From positions 1-64,000 of the forward strand of contig LNDT01000028.1 of NCBI GenBank assembly GCA_001464715.1: a stretch of 64,000 nucleotides of DNA, read 5' to 3'. This document shows positions 9,654 through 18,592 of the stretch, in pieces. Each line of letters starts with the position of its first letter. Position 1 is the first letter of the stretch. The notes below the pieces were generated by a model, which worked only from the letters and a program-made list of their open reading frames with translations, had not been told where the DNA came from and did no database searches. Origin of the DNA: Bdellovibrionales bacterium Ga0074137 (GTDB lineage: Bacteria; Bdellovibrionota; Bdellovibrionia; Bdellovibrionales; JAMPXM01). Made by a program: the position numbers and the translations under genes.

Positions 9654-10219
9654 TGACTACTGACACAGTTTTAATTCGCGTTCAGCCGACGCCCAATCCA
9701 AATGCTCTCAAATTCGTTATGAATGCTCCTGTCAAAATCCAAGGCAAGGCGACGTTTTCAAAACCGTCGGAAGCCGGAGGGTTGCGTTTGGCGGAAGATC
9801 TTTTTGTCGTCGATGGCGTTCGTCAGCTTCATTTTTTTGAAAATGTTGTGACCGTTACTCACGCAGAAGATGCGGATGTCGACACCCTTCAGCTTGAAAT
9901 CAAAGCTGTTTTGCAAACTCGAATGCCGGCGCATGATCCGAATTTTTTGATGGAAGAAGAGAAGAAGCAAGTCGACCGATCGAATTTGCCCAAGGACCTT
10001 CAGCGCATCGAAATGATTCTCGACGAGACGGTGCGCATGCATCTTCAGGGCGATGGCGGAGATCTTGAAGTTCTAAAATACGAAAATCATAAGCTCGAAG
10101 TTCGTTACCAGGGTGCCTGCGGTACCTGCCCAAGTTCGGTGGGCGCTACACTGGACGCCATTCAGGGTATTCTTCGCGAGCAGTTCGACCCTGAGATCGA
10201 AGTCCTTCCGGTCATGTAA
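9650..10219 (+). CDS. Nfu-type Fe-S carrier protein (Nfu_N plus NifU C-terminal domain)
   Basis: A 189-residue two-domain protein. Residues 5-90 are an Nfu N-terminal domain (VQPTPNPNALKFVMNAP, then EDLFVVDGVRQLHFFENVVTV). Residues 118-189 are a NifU C-terminal domain with GGDLEVLKYE and the cluster-ligating CxxC in GACGTCPSS. It delivers Fe-S clusters to apo-proteins. The ATG at 9650 overlaps the sufS stop (ATGA), so it is the last gene of the suf operon. The gene order is closer to mitochondrial/alpha-proteobacterial Nfu1 than to A-type carriers. Confidence 0.93.
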   Translation: MMTTDTVLIRVQPTPNPNALKFVMNAPVKIQGKATFSKPSEAGGLRLAEDLFVVDGVRQLHFFENVVTVTHAEDADVDTLQLEIKAVLQTRMPAHDPNFLMEEEKKQVDRSNLPKDLQRIEMILDETVRMHLQGDGGDLEVLKYENHKLEVRYQGACGTCPSSVGATLDAIQGILREQFDPEIEVLPVM

Positions 10220-10242
10220 TCGGTCGGCGGCTGAGTAAGTGC

Positions 10243-10863
10243 CTACTGAATGACTGTTTGGCCCCTGAGGAAGGGCTCGGGCGCTTTGCGATTTTGTCCC
10301 GATTTTAATTCTTTCAGTTCTGTTGGCGTCGCTTCATCGAATTGAGCGACCTGGCCTCGGGGCTCCGAATCAACAATTTTAAATACATGTAAAACGATGG
10401 GTTTCGGATTCGATGCCTCACGCTTCAGTAAAAGCTGCAGCTCATGAGTTTCGCCCGCGGCGAGATCGGGAACGGCGCCCACAACTTGTCCATCGGCGAT
10501 GCGATAGCCCTCGGGAAGAATCCAGGAAAATTCATGGCCGACGACGGCGCGCTCGGCCTTTAGGGTTCCGCGAAGTTGAAGTTCACCCGGATTCGGACCT
10601 GGTTCGCCTGCGATTTCAACCGAAAATGTTCCCGTCACTTTTCCATGCAGTTCGCCATCGAGATGGGCTTGCGAGTGTGTGTCGATCCGACTTTTTTTAA
10701 GAACATCGGCACGCAAGGGCGGAGTCATAGCTGATGCAGGTCCACGAGTGGCGTCGTTGGGATGTCTCACGCTCCAAGTAGCGCCGACGACGACAACAGC
10801 TGCCGTCAAGGTGACCGCGATCCGTGAAAGTAGCGACGGATATTTTTTTGGACTTTCAGACAT
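10243..10863 (-). CDS. Membrane-anchored protein of unknown function
   Basis: 206 residues with an N-terminal transmembrane helix (about residues 14-35) and an otherwise soluble, probably periplasmic body rich in beta-type sequence (HGKVTGTFSVEIAG, ELQLRGTLKAERAVV, ETHELQLLLKRE). The ATG at 10863 has GAAGGA about 7 bases upstream, better than the GTG at 10881. It follows the protease gene at 10897-13026 by 33 bases on the same strand, so the two are probably cotranscribed. It is convergent with the suf operon. I do not recognise the family. Confidence 0.7.
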   Translation of the reverse strand: MSESPKKYPSLLSRIAVTLTAAVVVVGATWSVRHPNDATRGPASAMTPPLRADVLKKSRIDTHSQAHLDGELHGKVTGTFSVEIAGEPGPNPGELQLRGTLKAERAVVGHEFSWILPEGYRIADGQVVGAVPDLAAGETHELQLLLKREASNPKPIVLHVFKIVDSEPRGQVAQFDEATPTELKELKSGQNRKAPEPFLRGQTVIQ

Positions 10864-10896
10864 GCTCGCTTCCTTCGTCACAATTCGCTTTTGGTG

Positions 10897-13026
10897 TCAT
10901 GGCATCGGGCACACAGTGCCGCCATTTAAGAGTAACACGTAGTCTGTCTTGGCTCCGGCACGAACCGAAGTGTCGGCCTGCACATTCAACATGTAAGTCC
11001 CGGCCGGAAGTGATGACGAGACTTTTTCATAGCCGTAGGTCGACATAAGTCCAGCAGGTCGCGAGGGACAGCTGTTCACCGATCGGAACGGATTTGACTG
11101 TTCAGACTGGTCTCCTGAAGACGGGCATCCGTCGCCGGAAAAAGCTGACGTGAGAACCATGTCTGAAGATCGGCCCAAGACATACCTTGTCCGGTAGAGA
11201 TAAAAATCCAAGTCCGGAGGGCTTCCGGGGTCTTTGGAATAAAACAGTTCGAAGTTCACGCGGCCACCGGGATGATCGAATCTAAAAAAGTCGTTATTGC
11301 GGAATTGGTCAGAGGTGGCGAAAGATCCATTGTCTCCGGGGCTTCGAACCGGAGTCATTTCAATCGGCGCCGTCGAACAGTTCGATGCGGCGACCGAAAA
11401 CGGCGTCGCGTAAACGGAGAATCCAGGAACTTGTTCTTCGTTCAGGCGAAGCGACGACCAGCTCTCCACGGATCCGAGCGACGTTTGAATGAAATGAAAT
11501 CGACCGACAGTTTTGAAAGGGTCATTCACATTTTTCATTCCGACAGAGGGAGCCACGATGACTCGCCAAATTTCGGCGAATCGACTGACACCGCCTGGGC
11601 TCTTGATAACGTCCCAAAGCATGCGACTGATCGCAAACTCTCTGAAGTTTCCTTCACCAAGAGCCCCTTGCGTAGGGACGTCGTTTGCAGGTCGCCCGCT
11701 GGGGTCGATGGATTCGTCAAAGTAGGTTCCTGCGCAAGCCGATGTGCAATCCGGCGTTCCGTAGGTATCTCGGTAAACGGGATTTCCAGTGACTGCCGCC
11801 TGGAAGAAATTGGCCCAGCCTTCGCCCCAAGCGAGTCTTGGATCAATAATCGAGTCGCCGTTGTGACTTCCGCCAGGTGAATCAGGGCGACCAAACGCAT
11901 CTTCAAGAAAGTGAGCGTACTCATGAAGGATGACAGAGTTATCGAAATGATCCATGTCACTTGAAGTGACGTTGCCGCTTTGACCCCCTTGCAGGTAGAG
12001 CTCGCGTCGACCAATCAGATAGAAGCTGATGGACCCGGTACTACCGATGTAGACCGACGGACTTAGGCCGGCTGACCAGTAGACTTTGACTAAGGGAGCA
12101 CCGACGAACGGAATGCAACTCGCGAAGAAAGCGGGATCACCGCTTCTGTCGCAGTTTCCTGTTTCGGCTCGCAAAAAGTCCTGAGCCTCTAGAAGCTGAT
12201 CGAGGATGTTGAATGCGCCTCCAAGAAGATCTCCTCGGACCGTGGCCCGCAGCAGTGGCGCTTCTGAGTTGACTGTCGTTGGGACTTCCACGCGAAGCGA
12301 GTGCTGTAAGTTTCCCGTTGGTGTATCCAGAATATACGCCATGTTTCGCGAGTTGCTTGCACGCGAACGAACCTCGACCGAATAGGATCCCGAGTTCGCC
12401 GGCAATTGGAATTGATACGAGCCTTCTTCATCAGTCTCTGCGCACTGAATGATTTCACCATTAGCGTTGATAACTGCGATCTCGGCGAAGCGGATCGGAC
12501 GTGGATCCGCATGTGTCGAGGTGATTGTGAGGCCGATAAGATTTGTCATAGTGGCGGGAGTGCGACGTGCTGAATCCGTGACGATGAGCTGAGAGGAGCC
12601 ATAGGCGAAGTACCGGGCATCTGTGTTGATGGCGGATTTAAGTTTTGAAACCACGTCGCGCTGACCACTGCTTCCCGTCAGCGAACTTTCAACGGCAAAG
12701 GTGTGCTCATTGACTCTCAGCGAGTAGGTCCTGGCTACTGGCGCGATCTGAGAGTCGACATTAAAGACCACTCCGCTGTCGCTGGCAGCCCCGTTTCCAT
12801 TGATTCGATATTCAAAAACGGCGCGACCAGAGATCACAACGTTTGGTGCGAAACTGCGCGAGGGAAGATAGGGGCAATACGCGTCGATTCCGCGGCTTGA
12901 GTAGCTAGATGACTGATTGACCTGTGTGTTCGAACACGCAGTCAGAAGTCCAAGAAATAGCGAGATTGCGAACCCGAAGAAACGATAAGGCATCGTTTTC
13001 GTTATCGGTGGCCTCGACGCGGACAT
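10897..13026 (-). CDS. Lipoprotein zinc metalloprotease with carboxypeptidase-regulatory-like domain
   Basis: 709 residues. A lipoprotein signal ends in LLTACSN, with the lipidated Cys near residue 31. Residues about 180-235 form a CarboxypepD_reg/SpaA-like beta domain (AEIAVINANGEIIQCAETDEEGSYQF is its core). The peptidase core has HEYAHFLEDAFG, an HExxH-type zinc motif (HEYAH, about residue 385), followed by WGEGWANFF, which may supply the third ligand Glu. The C-terminus (about 560-705) looks like a pre-peptidase beta domain (FFRFDHPGGRVNFELFY, LPAGTYMLNVQA). A surface or secreted protease, plausible in predation. An inner ATG at 12993 is an alternative start. Confidence 0.82.
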   Translation of the reverse strand: MSASRPPITKTMPYRFFGFAISLFLGLLTACSNTQVNQSSSYSSRGIDAYCPYLPSRSFAPNVVISGRAVFEYRINGNGAASDSGVVFNVDSQIAPVARTYSLRVNEHTFAVESSLTGSSGQRDVVSKLKSAINTDARYFAYGSSQLIVTDSARRTPATMTNLIGLTITSTHADPRPIRFAEIAVINANGEIIQCAETDEEGSYQFQLPANSGSYSVEVRSRASNSRNMAYILDTPTGNLQHSLRVEVPTTVNSEAPLLRATVRGDLLGGAFNILDQLLEAQDFLRAETGNCDRSGDPAFFASCIPFVGAPLVKVYWSAGLSPSVYIGSTGSISFYLIGRRELYLQGGQSGNVTSSDMDHFDNSVILHEYAHFLEDAFGRPDSPGGSHNGDSIIDPRLAWGEGWANFFQAAVTGNPVYRDTYGTPDCTSACAGTYFDESIDPSGRPANDVPTQGALGEGNFREFAISRMLWDVIKSPGGVSRFAEIWRVIVAPSVGMKNVNDPFKTVGRFHFIQTSLGSVESWSSLRLNEEQVPGFSVYATPFSVAASNCSTAPIEMTPVRSPGDNGSFATSDQFRNNDFFRFDHPGGRVNFELFYSKDPGSPPDLDFYLYRTRYVLGRSSDMVLTSAFSGDGCPSSGDQSEQSNPFRSVNSCPSRPAGLMSTYGYEKVSSSLPAGTYMLNVQADTSVRAGAKTDYVLLLNGGTVCPMP

Positions 13027-13061
13027 TGACCCGACTGGACGGACTTGCTTAGCTAAAGAAG

Positions 13062-13352
13062 ATGGAAAAAGGATTCAATTCAGATTTGACGGTCAGCGGA
13101 GTCGCGTACCACGTCCAGACCGAAGACTGGGGTTTTGAAAACCCATTTCTCGTCACGCGTGTTTACCGCAGCGGAGCAGTCTTGGAGTCTGTCAAAACAC
13201 CCTATTCCGACGTCCTGCGGACTCGAAACGCGTTCCTTCTTCTAAGAAATCGGGCGGCAATGTCAGAGGCGTTGCGCGACGCCATGCAATCTCAGCATCA
13301 AAAAGTACTGGCGGCTCTCGGGCAAGAATCTGGACCTCGACAATCTCTCTAA
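13062..13352 (+). CDS. Small conserved protein of unknown function
   Basis: A 96-residue soluble protein with the core GVAYHVQTEDWG and ENPFLVTRVYRSGAVLESVKTPYSDV, a pattern I associate with short deltaproteobacterial/Bdellovibrio hypothetical proteins. The C-terminal half is helical (ALRDAMQSQHQKVLAAL). It starts 35 bases after and divergent from the protease gene, and is 71 bases upstream of ftsE. No function is assigned. Confidence 0.72.
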   Translation: MEKGFNSDLTVSGVAYHVQTEDWGFENPFLVTRVYRSGAVLESVKTPYSDVLRTRNAFLLLRNRAAMSEALRDAMQSQHQKVLAALGQESGPRQSL

Positions 13353-13423
13353 AGCGCGATCTGGACCGCAGATCTAGGCGTAAGACTCGAGCGTTATTGC
13401 CCAGTTCTACGTAATCTAGAGAG

Positions 13424-14146
13424 ATGATCTCTTTCTCGCATGTCTACAAAACGTACCGTGGCAACGAAGGTCGCGAAAATCACGCCCTTCGCGATGTAAC
13501 TCTTGAAGTGGAAAAAGGTGAGTTTGTTTTTATGACCGGGCCCAGCGGCGCCGGCAAGACAACTCTCTTTCGGCTGCTTTCGGCTTTCGATCGACCAAGC
13601 TCAGGACGAACTTCTGTTGGCGGCTACGATATAGCGACGATCACCGCAAAAGAGCTTCCGTTTTTTCGACGGCGCATCGGTGTTGTGTTTCAAGATTTTA
13701 GACTTCTGCGGGATCGTACGACATTCGATAACGTTGCCCTGCCGCTTGAAATATTGGGAGAGCGCCGCGCGAATATCGAGCGTCGAGTTCTTGAATGTCT
13801 TGCGAGCGTCGGCTTGGACGACAAGAAGGATGAATACCCCGATCAAATGTCGGGGGGCGAGCAGCAGCGGATGGCCATTGCGCGCGCGCTTGTGCACCGA
13901 CCGGGCCTTATCATCGCTGACGAGCCGACGGGAAATCTTGATCCTGCGATGTCGCGCGAAGTGATGAGACTTTTTGATCGCGCCAACGCGCAGGGAACGA
14001 CAATATTTATTGCGACTCACGATCACGAGATGGTCCGACGGGCTGGTAAGCGCGTCGTCGAAATTAATCGTGGACAAATCCGCGAACAGCGACCCGAGAC
14101 ATCAGAACTTTCCTTGGAGGGCACATGGCCATCCATGACGACGTAA
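13424..14146 (+). CDS. ftsE: Cell division ATP-binding protein FtsE
   Basis: A 240-residue ABC ATPase that, with FtsX, switches on septal murein hydrolases. Walker A GPSGAGKT (residues 39-46), Q-loop VVFQDFRLL, signature MSGGEQQR, Walker B LIIADEPTGNLD and the H-loop in FIATHDHEMV are all present. The FtsE-specific FRLL after the Q-loop is intact. The gene ends within ftsX by a 22-base overlap and heads a ftsE-ftsX-envC-like-ctpA set. Confidence 0.94.
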   Translation: MISFSHVYKTYRGNEGRENHALRDVTLEVEKGEFVFMTGPSGAGKTTLFRLLSAFDRPSSGRTSVGGYDIATITAKELPFFRRRIGVVFQDFRLLRDRTTFDNVALPLEILGERRANIERRVLECLASVGLDDKKDEYPDQMSGGEQQRMAIARALVHRPGLIIADEPTGNLDPAMSREVMRLFDRANAQGTTIFIATHDHEMVRRAGKRVVEINRGQIREQRPETSELSLEGTWPSMTT

Positions 14147-15057
14147 AAAGTATATCTCGATCTTGGCGTCAACATTTCGGACTTCAATCGGCGACTGTAA
14201 TCGTCTTAACGGCAACGTTTTCAGTGGTGATTTTCATTCTGTCGACGGCGCTCAATTTTCAACGAGTTCTTGCAGTTTGGGGCGAGCAAGTTCAAGTCTC
14301 GGCGTATCTTGAGGACGACCTCGACGAACGAGGAATCGCCGCTCTTAAAGCGTCCATCGAACAGCGACCTGACGTCGCCGGTGTCGACTTCATTTCGAAG
14401 GAAAAAGCGGCTCTCACTTTTCGTGATCAGATGGCGAGTTATGCTCCGGACTTAATGTCTGATTCAGAGTTTGCGACGCCATTTCCTGCCAGTTTTCAGA
14501 TACGTCTGAAGGAAGTTTCGAACGAAACGGCGCAGGTTCCGGCCCTTGAAAAACTGGCGCGAGAAATTCAAAAAACAGACGGCGTCGAGGATGTCAGTTA
14601 CGGACAAAGCTGGGTCCGAAACTATTCATCTTTTGTCGGCGTGATGAAGTCGTTGGGACTTCTGCTGGGGTTCATTTTACTGGTCGGAAGTCTTTTTGTG
14701 GTCGGGAATTGTGTTCGAACACTCGTGTCCGGTCGGAAAGAGGAGATTGAAATTCTGGAACTCATCGGGGCGACGTCCCCAAATATCCGACGACCCTATA
14801 TCGTCGAGGGAATTTTGTTGGCCTCCGTGTCGGCTCTTTTTGCGCTTGGACTGAATGTTGTTGTTTACGGCTGGCTCATTGAGGTCATGAAAAGAAGTTT
14901 GGCTTTCGCCCGAATGGCGCAGGAGTTCAGTTTTCTGTCGCCACTTCAAGCGGGACTTGTGATTTTGACCGCGTGCGCTTGGGGTGCGGTCGGCGCTTGG
15001 CTCACTGTGCGGTCTCTGAACTCGGGCTGGGCAGCTGCCCGCGGGATCCGTGCGTGA
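14125..15057 (+). CDS. ftsX: Cell division protein FtsX
   Basis: A 310-residue inner-membrane partner of FtsE with the four-helix FtsX/MacB topology. TM1 is at about residues 22-44, a periplasmic domain (about 45-170) contains VWGEQVQVSAYLEDDLDE, and three helices follow, with VSGRKEEIEILELIGA between TM2 and TM3. It overlaps ftsE at its start, and its TGA overlaps the GTG of the EnvC-like gene (GTGA), so all three are translationally coupled. Confidence 0.94.
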   Translation: MAIHDDVKSISRSWRQHFGLQSATVIVLTATFSVVIFILSTALNFQRVLAVWGEQVQVSAYLEDDLDERGIAALKASIEQRPDVAGVDFISKEKAALTFRDQMASYAPDLMSDSEFATPFPASFQIRLKEVSNETAQVPALEKLAREIQKTDGVEDVSYGQSWVRNYSSFVGVMKSLGLLLGFILLVGSLFVVGNCVRTLVSGRKEEIEILELIGATSPNIRRPYIVEGILLASVSALFALGLNVVVYGWLIEVMKRSLAFARMAQEFSFLSPLQAGLVILTACAWGAVGAWLTVRSLNSGWAAARGIRA

Positions 15058-16244
15058 TTCGGTCCTTTGAGCGAAGCCTCATTGTCCTCTCCGTTCTCAT
15101 CTCCACTTTCTTTGGAGTGACAGGCGGCGCCGCGGTCGACGCATCAGCGGACTCTGCAACACAAGATCTTGCGGCAACCATTCGCGAAACCAAAGAAGTT
15201 ATCAACGAGGCTGAATCCGAGCGTCGTCGTATTTTAGGTTCACTGTACGCGATCAACCTTCGCATGAAGAAGATTTCCAAAGACAAGAGTGAGCTCACCG
15301 ACGACCTTATTCAGTCGCAAGATGCGGTAGAGCGTGTTGTCATCGCGATCCAAACTTTAGAAGCGCAGATTTCTAAGCAGCGAATAAGTTTGAAGAGTCG
15401 TCTCCGAGCCCTCTACAAAATTTCCGGCGAGTCATTTATTGGCGCTATTTTTTCCTCTCAAAATGCCTATGAATTCGATTCAACTTTGCGAAACTTAAAA
15501 ATTATATCAGACAACGACTTTCAAATGATTCGTTCCTACCGCGAAAACCTAAGGACCCTTGCCAAACAGCGATTGCGGCTTAAGTCCCAAGTAGAAAAGT
15601 TGCTGTTGGTCGAAAAGCGTATTCAACGTCAAGAAAAGCTTTTGTCACAAGAGCACCTTGCAAAGTCGAATTTGGCCGCCTCGATCGAAAAGAGCACACG
15701 ACAGAGAATTTCCGAAATTCATCGTCTCCGAAAAAATCATAGTGCAGCCGATGCCGAGATCGCGCATCTGCTCAAGCCATCGATGTACGAAAAGAAAGGA
15801 TCCCTCGCGGCGCCAGTGGGATCCGGCGTTATCAGTAAGGACTTTGGTCTGCATGTTGATCCGGTTTTCAAATTCCGCATGAGTCACAAAGGATGGCAGA
15901 TCAAGGTCCCATCTAGAACAGCTGTGGTCTCCACTGACGAGGGCCGCGTAGTCTTTGTCGATCACCTTGAAGATCATGGAAGAACTCTGATCGTAGATCA
16001 TGGCGACCACTACTACTCCGTCTACATTGGGCTCAGCTCTGCGCGTGTCGTGGTCGGGGATACGGTCTCTCGCAACCACATTCTTGGTCAGGTCGACGGC
16101 GAGCTTTACTTTGAAATTCGACATTTTTCTGAACCGGAAAATCCGGCGTCCTGGATATCAGCGAAAAGTTCACTTTTGGCGCAAAAAGGCAGAAACTTGA
16201 GCATGCCAGTGAGTGAGCGACATGCACGGGCGAACATTCAATAG
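15054..16244 (+). CDS. EnvC-like murein hydrolase activator (degenerate LytM domain)
   Basis: 396 residues: signal peptide (about 1-25), two long coiled-coil segments (about 35-230), and a C-terminal LytM/M23 domain (about 260-370). The peptidase residues are altered: HKGWQI in place of HxGxD, SVYIGL in place of TxYxHL, and GELYFEIRH in place of HLHFExR. This is the pattern of EnvC, which does not cut peptidoglycan but activates amidases under FtsEX control. The start is the GTG at 15054 overlapping the ftsX stop. The context makes the EnvC role likely; the cognate amidase is not in this window. Confidence 0.88.
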   Translation: MIRSFERSLIVLSVLISTFFGVTGGAAVDASADSATQDLAATIRETKEVINEAESERRRILGSLYAINLRMKKISKDKSELTDDLIQSQDAVERVVIAIQTLEAQISKQRISLKSRLRALYKISGESFIGAIFSSQNAYEFDSTLRNLKIISDNDFQMIRSYRENLRTLAKQRLRLKSQVEKLLLVEKRIQRQEKLLSQEHLAKSNLAASIEKSTRQRISEIHRLRKNHSAADAEIAHLLKPSMYEKKGSLAAPVGSGVISKDFGLHVDPVFKFRMSHKGWQIKVPSRTAVVSTDEGRVVFVDHLEDHGRTLIVDHGDHYYSVYIGLSSARVVVGDTVSRNHILGQVDGELYFEIRHFSEPENPASWISAKSSLLAQKGRNLSMPVSERHARANIQ

Positions 16245-16256
16245 GGGAATAACCTC

Positions 16257-17666
16257 ATGGCAATTCAAAATCACAATCCAAACAAAAATCCGCGCCCCGT
16301 TCTGACGATCGTATTTCTTGTGACCGTGGGGTTGTCGGGTTTTCTTCTTGGCGCTATTTCTGCCAACAGCACTTTGGCCTACGCCAAAGAGCGCTACGCT
16401 GATCTTCAAATTTTTACGAAAGTGCTTAATCTCGTTCAGCAATATTACGTCGAAGAAGTCGATATGAAAAAGCTGATCTACGGCGGCGTGAAGGGCATGC
16501 TTTCGGAGCTCGATCCTCATACAAACTTCTTGCCCCCAGAAGTTTACAAAGAATTTGAAAATGAAACGAGCGGAGAGTTCGGCGGCCTTGGCATTGAAAT
16601 CACCCTTCAAAACGACATCCTTACCGTCATCGCACCTATTGAGGACACACCGGCTTGGGAAGCTGGAATTCAGGCCGGCGACAAGATTGTCGAAATCAAC
16701 GGTGAATCCACAAAGGGATTAAGTCTTGCTGAAGCCGCACAACGCATGCGCGGAAAAAAAGGCTCCAAAGTTCGAATGGGAATTTTTCGCGAGGGCTTTG
16801 ATAAGCCGAAAGACTTCGCCATCTCTCGCGGCACTGTGAAGCTTAAGTCCGTCAAATTTACCGAGCTCAATGACGGTTATGGATACATTCGCTTAACAAG
16901 CTTCATTGAAAATTCAGCGTCAGATTTTGAACGCGTGCTGAAGGAAATGCAGAAGAAGCCAAAAGGAATCAAAGGTTTGATTGTCGACGTCCGGAGAAAC
17001 CCGGGCGGCCTCTTGGATCAGGCTGTAAAGATTAGTGATCTTTTCCTCGAAGAGGGAACTATCGTCAGCACGATCGGCAGAAACAAACTCGAGAAAGAAG
17101 TTTTATACGCGAAAAAAGAAGGAACTTATTCAGGTTTCCCAGTGATCGTTTTGGTCAACGAATACTCTGCGAGTGCCTCAGAGATCGTTGCGGGAGCTTT
17201 GCAAGACAACAAGCGCGCTTTGATAATGGGTCAGCAAACCTTCGGCAAAGGAAGCGTGCAATCTGTGGTGAAGCTTGGCGACGGCTCGGGCTTGAAGTTG
17301 ACTGTGGCGAGGTATTACACGCCCAGCGGAAGTTCGATTCAGTCGGTCGGAATTACTCCAGACGTTGCCGTCGAAGACGTTGACCCAGAGCAGTTTAAAA
17401 AAGCAATTATTCGACGAGAGGTTCGCCGCGAGCAAGATCTTGGCGGGCATTTACTGAGCGACAAAGAAAAAGAAACCAAGAAGTCTGATGCTGCCGGAGC
17501 GATGAACTATTGGTTCAAGCAAGAGTCAGCAAAAAAAGCGAACCTCTCGCCGCGCGAAAAACTTCTTCACGACGATTTCCAGGTTCTTCAGGCTTACAAT
17601 TATTTAAAGGCCTGGAAAGTTATGGAAAAATTTGGACCTCTTCCCGAGTCGCCAGCGAAGAAATAG
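16257..17666 (+). CDS. Carboxy-terminal processing peptidase, S41 family (CtpA-like)
   Basis: A 469-residue periplasmic serine protease with an N-terminal signal/anchor (about 12-37). A Peptidase S41 N-terminal segment (LSELDPHTNFLPPEVYKEF) is followed by a PDZ domain (about 98-180, FGGLGIEITLQNDILTV) and the catalytic core with the serine in NEYSASASEIVAGALQD and the lysine in FGKGSVQSVV. It follows the EnvC-like gene by 12 bases. CtpA-type proteases often control peptidoglycan hydrolases, which fits the ftsEX neighbourhood. Confidence 0.94.
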   Translation: MAIQNHNPNKNPRPVLTIVFLVTVGLSGFLLGAISANSTLAYAKERYADLQIFTKVLNLVQQYYVEEVDMKKLIYGGVKGMLSELDPHTNFLPPEVYKEFENETSGEFGGLGIEITLQNDILTVIAPIEDTPAWEAGIQAGDKIVEINGESTKGLSLAEAAQRMRGKKGSKVRMGIFREGFDKPKDFAISRGTVKLKSVKFTELNDGYGYIRLTSFIENSASDFERVLKEMQKKPKGIKGLIVDVRRNPGGLLDQAVKISDLFLEEGTIVSTIGRNKLEKEVLYAKKEGTYSGFPVIVLVNEYSASASEIVAGALQDNKRALIMGQQTFGKGSVQSVVKLGDGSGLKLTVARYYTPSGSSIQSVGITPDVAVEDVDPEQFKKAIIRREVRREQDLGGHLLSDKEKETKKSDAAGAMNYWFKQESAKKANLSPREKLLHDDFQVLQAYNYLKAWKVMEKFGPLPESPAKK

Positions 17667-17731
17667 GCGCGTGATACAAGCGCTGTAAAGTTAACAGCCC
17701 ATTTTCCCCTGAAGAAAACGCCCTGTTTCTT

Positions 17732-17737
17732 TATAAT
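17732..17737 (+). promoter_or_regulatory. Possible -10 box for the regulator at 17774
   Basis: A consensus TATAAT stands 37 bases upstream of the chosen ATG. I see no good -35 element at the proper distance, so it is only a candidate. Confidence 0.35.
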
Positions 17738-17773
17738 TTGACTCTTCAGTTCGTCGGTCGGCATAAACCGTCC

Positions 17774-18592
17774 ATGATAGAGCGCACACTGCATCAAAAG
17801 TCTTACGTCGAAATTTTGAGAAGTGAACTTGAGCGCCGCCATCAGGCGCACCCGCGCTACTCGATGCGAGCTTTTGCCCGTGACCTCAGCATCAGTCCGG
17901 CGCAGTTGAGCTTGGTCCTCAACGGAAAAAAAGGAATCTCAGAGAAAGCCGCATTGAAGATTGCCGAGCGCCTCTCACTGACCGAAGCCGAGAAGCAAGT
18001 CTTCTGTGATCTCGCGATTGTGTCGGATTCAAAATCAAGAGACAAGCGTCGAGAGGCTCATCAACGACTCCTCGATATCGAAAAGAATCGCCCCAGTTCG
18101 ACGATTGCTCTCGATGCTTTTCGCGTCATTTCCGACTGGTACCATTTCGCAATTATGGAACTCACTTGTCAGGCCGGATTTGTGTCGAGTGTGGACTACA
18201 TTCAAGATCAGCTTGGTATTTCAAAATTTGAAACTGAGCAGGCGCTGGAGCGTCTCGAGAATCTGGAGCTTCTTGAGAAGATTGATGGTCGATGGCACCA
18301 GACCACTGTCGATCTTTCCACCACGAATGATATTCCGTCCGAAGCCATTCGAAAATTTCACATGCAGGTTTTAGAAAAAGCGATGCAGGCGATCCAATTG
18401 CAGCCCATCGATGAGCGAGACATCGCAAGCTCTTTGATAGGAATCCATCGCGACGATCTTCCTCGCTACAAGGCCGCCATCCGCGACTTTCACCGTGAGG
18501 TTAGCTCAATAGCTGAGTCTCGCCAGGAGCGGACAAATGTTTATTGCTTAGGAACGCAGTTCTTCAAACTTACCAAGGGGGCGCAAACGTGA
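17774..18592 (+). CDS. TIGR02147-type HTH regulator (copy 1)
   Basis: A 272-residue regulator-like protein. The N-terminal third has the family pattern SYVEILRSELERRHQ, then a helix-turn-helix (SMRAFARDLSISPAQLSLVL, NGKKGISEKAALKIAERLSL). The middle contains SDWYHFAIMELT and a second winged-helix-like segment (FETEQALERLENLELLEK), and the end has NVYCLGTQFFKLT, the family's C-terminal strand. Its TGA overlaps the start of the secreted protein at 18589. No ribosome binding site precedes the ATG at 17774; a TTG at 17738 would add 12 residues. TIGR02147 proteins are mainly known from Bdellovibrionota and Fibrobacteres, and their targets are unknown. Confidence 0.85.
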   Translation: MIERTLHQKSYVEILRSELERRHQAHPRYSMRAFARDLSISPAQLSLVLNGKKGISEKAALKIAERLSLTEAEKQVFCDLAIVSDSKSRDKRREAHQRLLDIEKNRPSSTIALDAFRVISDWYHFAIMELTCQAGFVSSVDYIQDQLGISKFETEQALERLENLELLEKIDGRWHQTTVDLSTTNDIPSEAIRKFHMQVLEKAMQAIQLQPIDERDIASSLIGIHRDDLPRYKAAIRDFHREVSSIAESRQERTNVYCLGTQFFKLTKGAQT

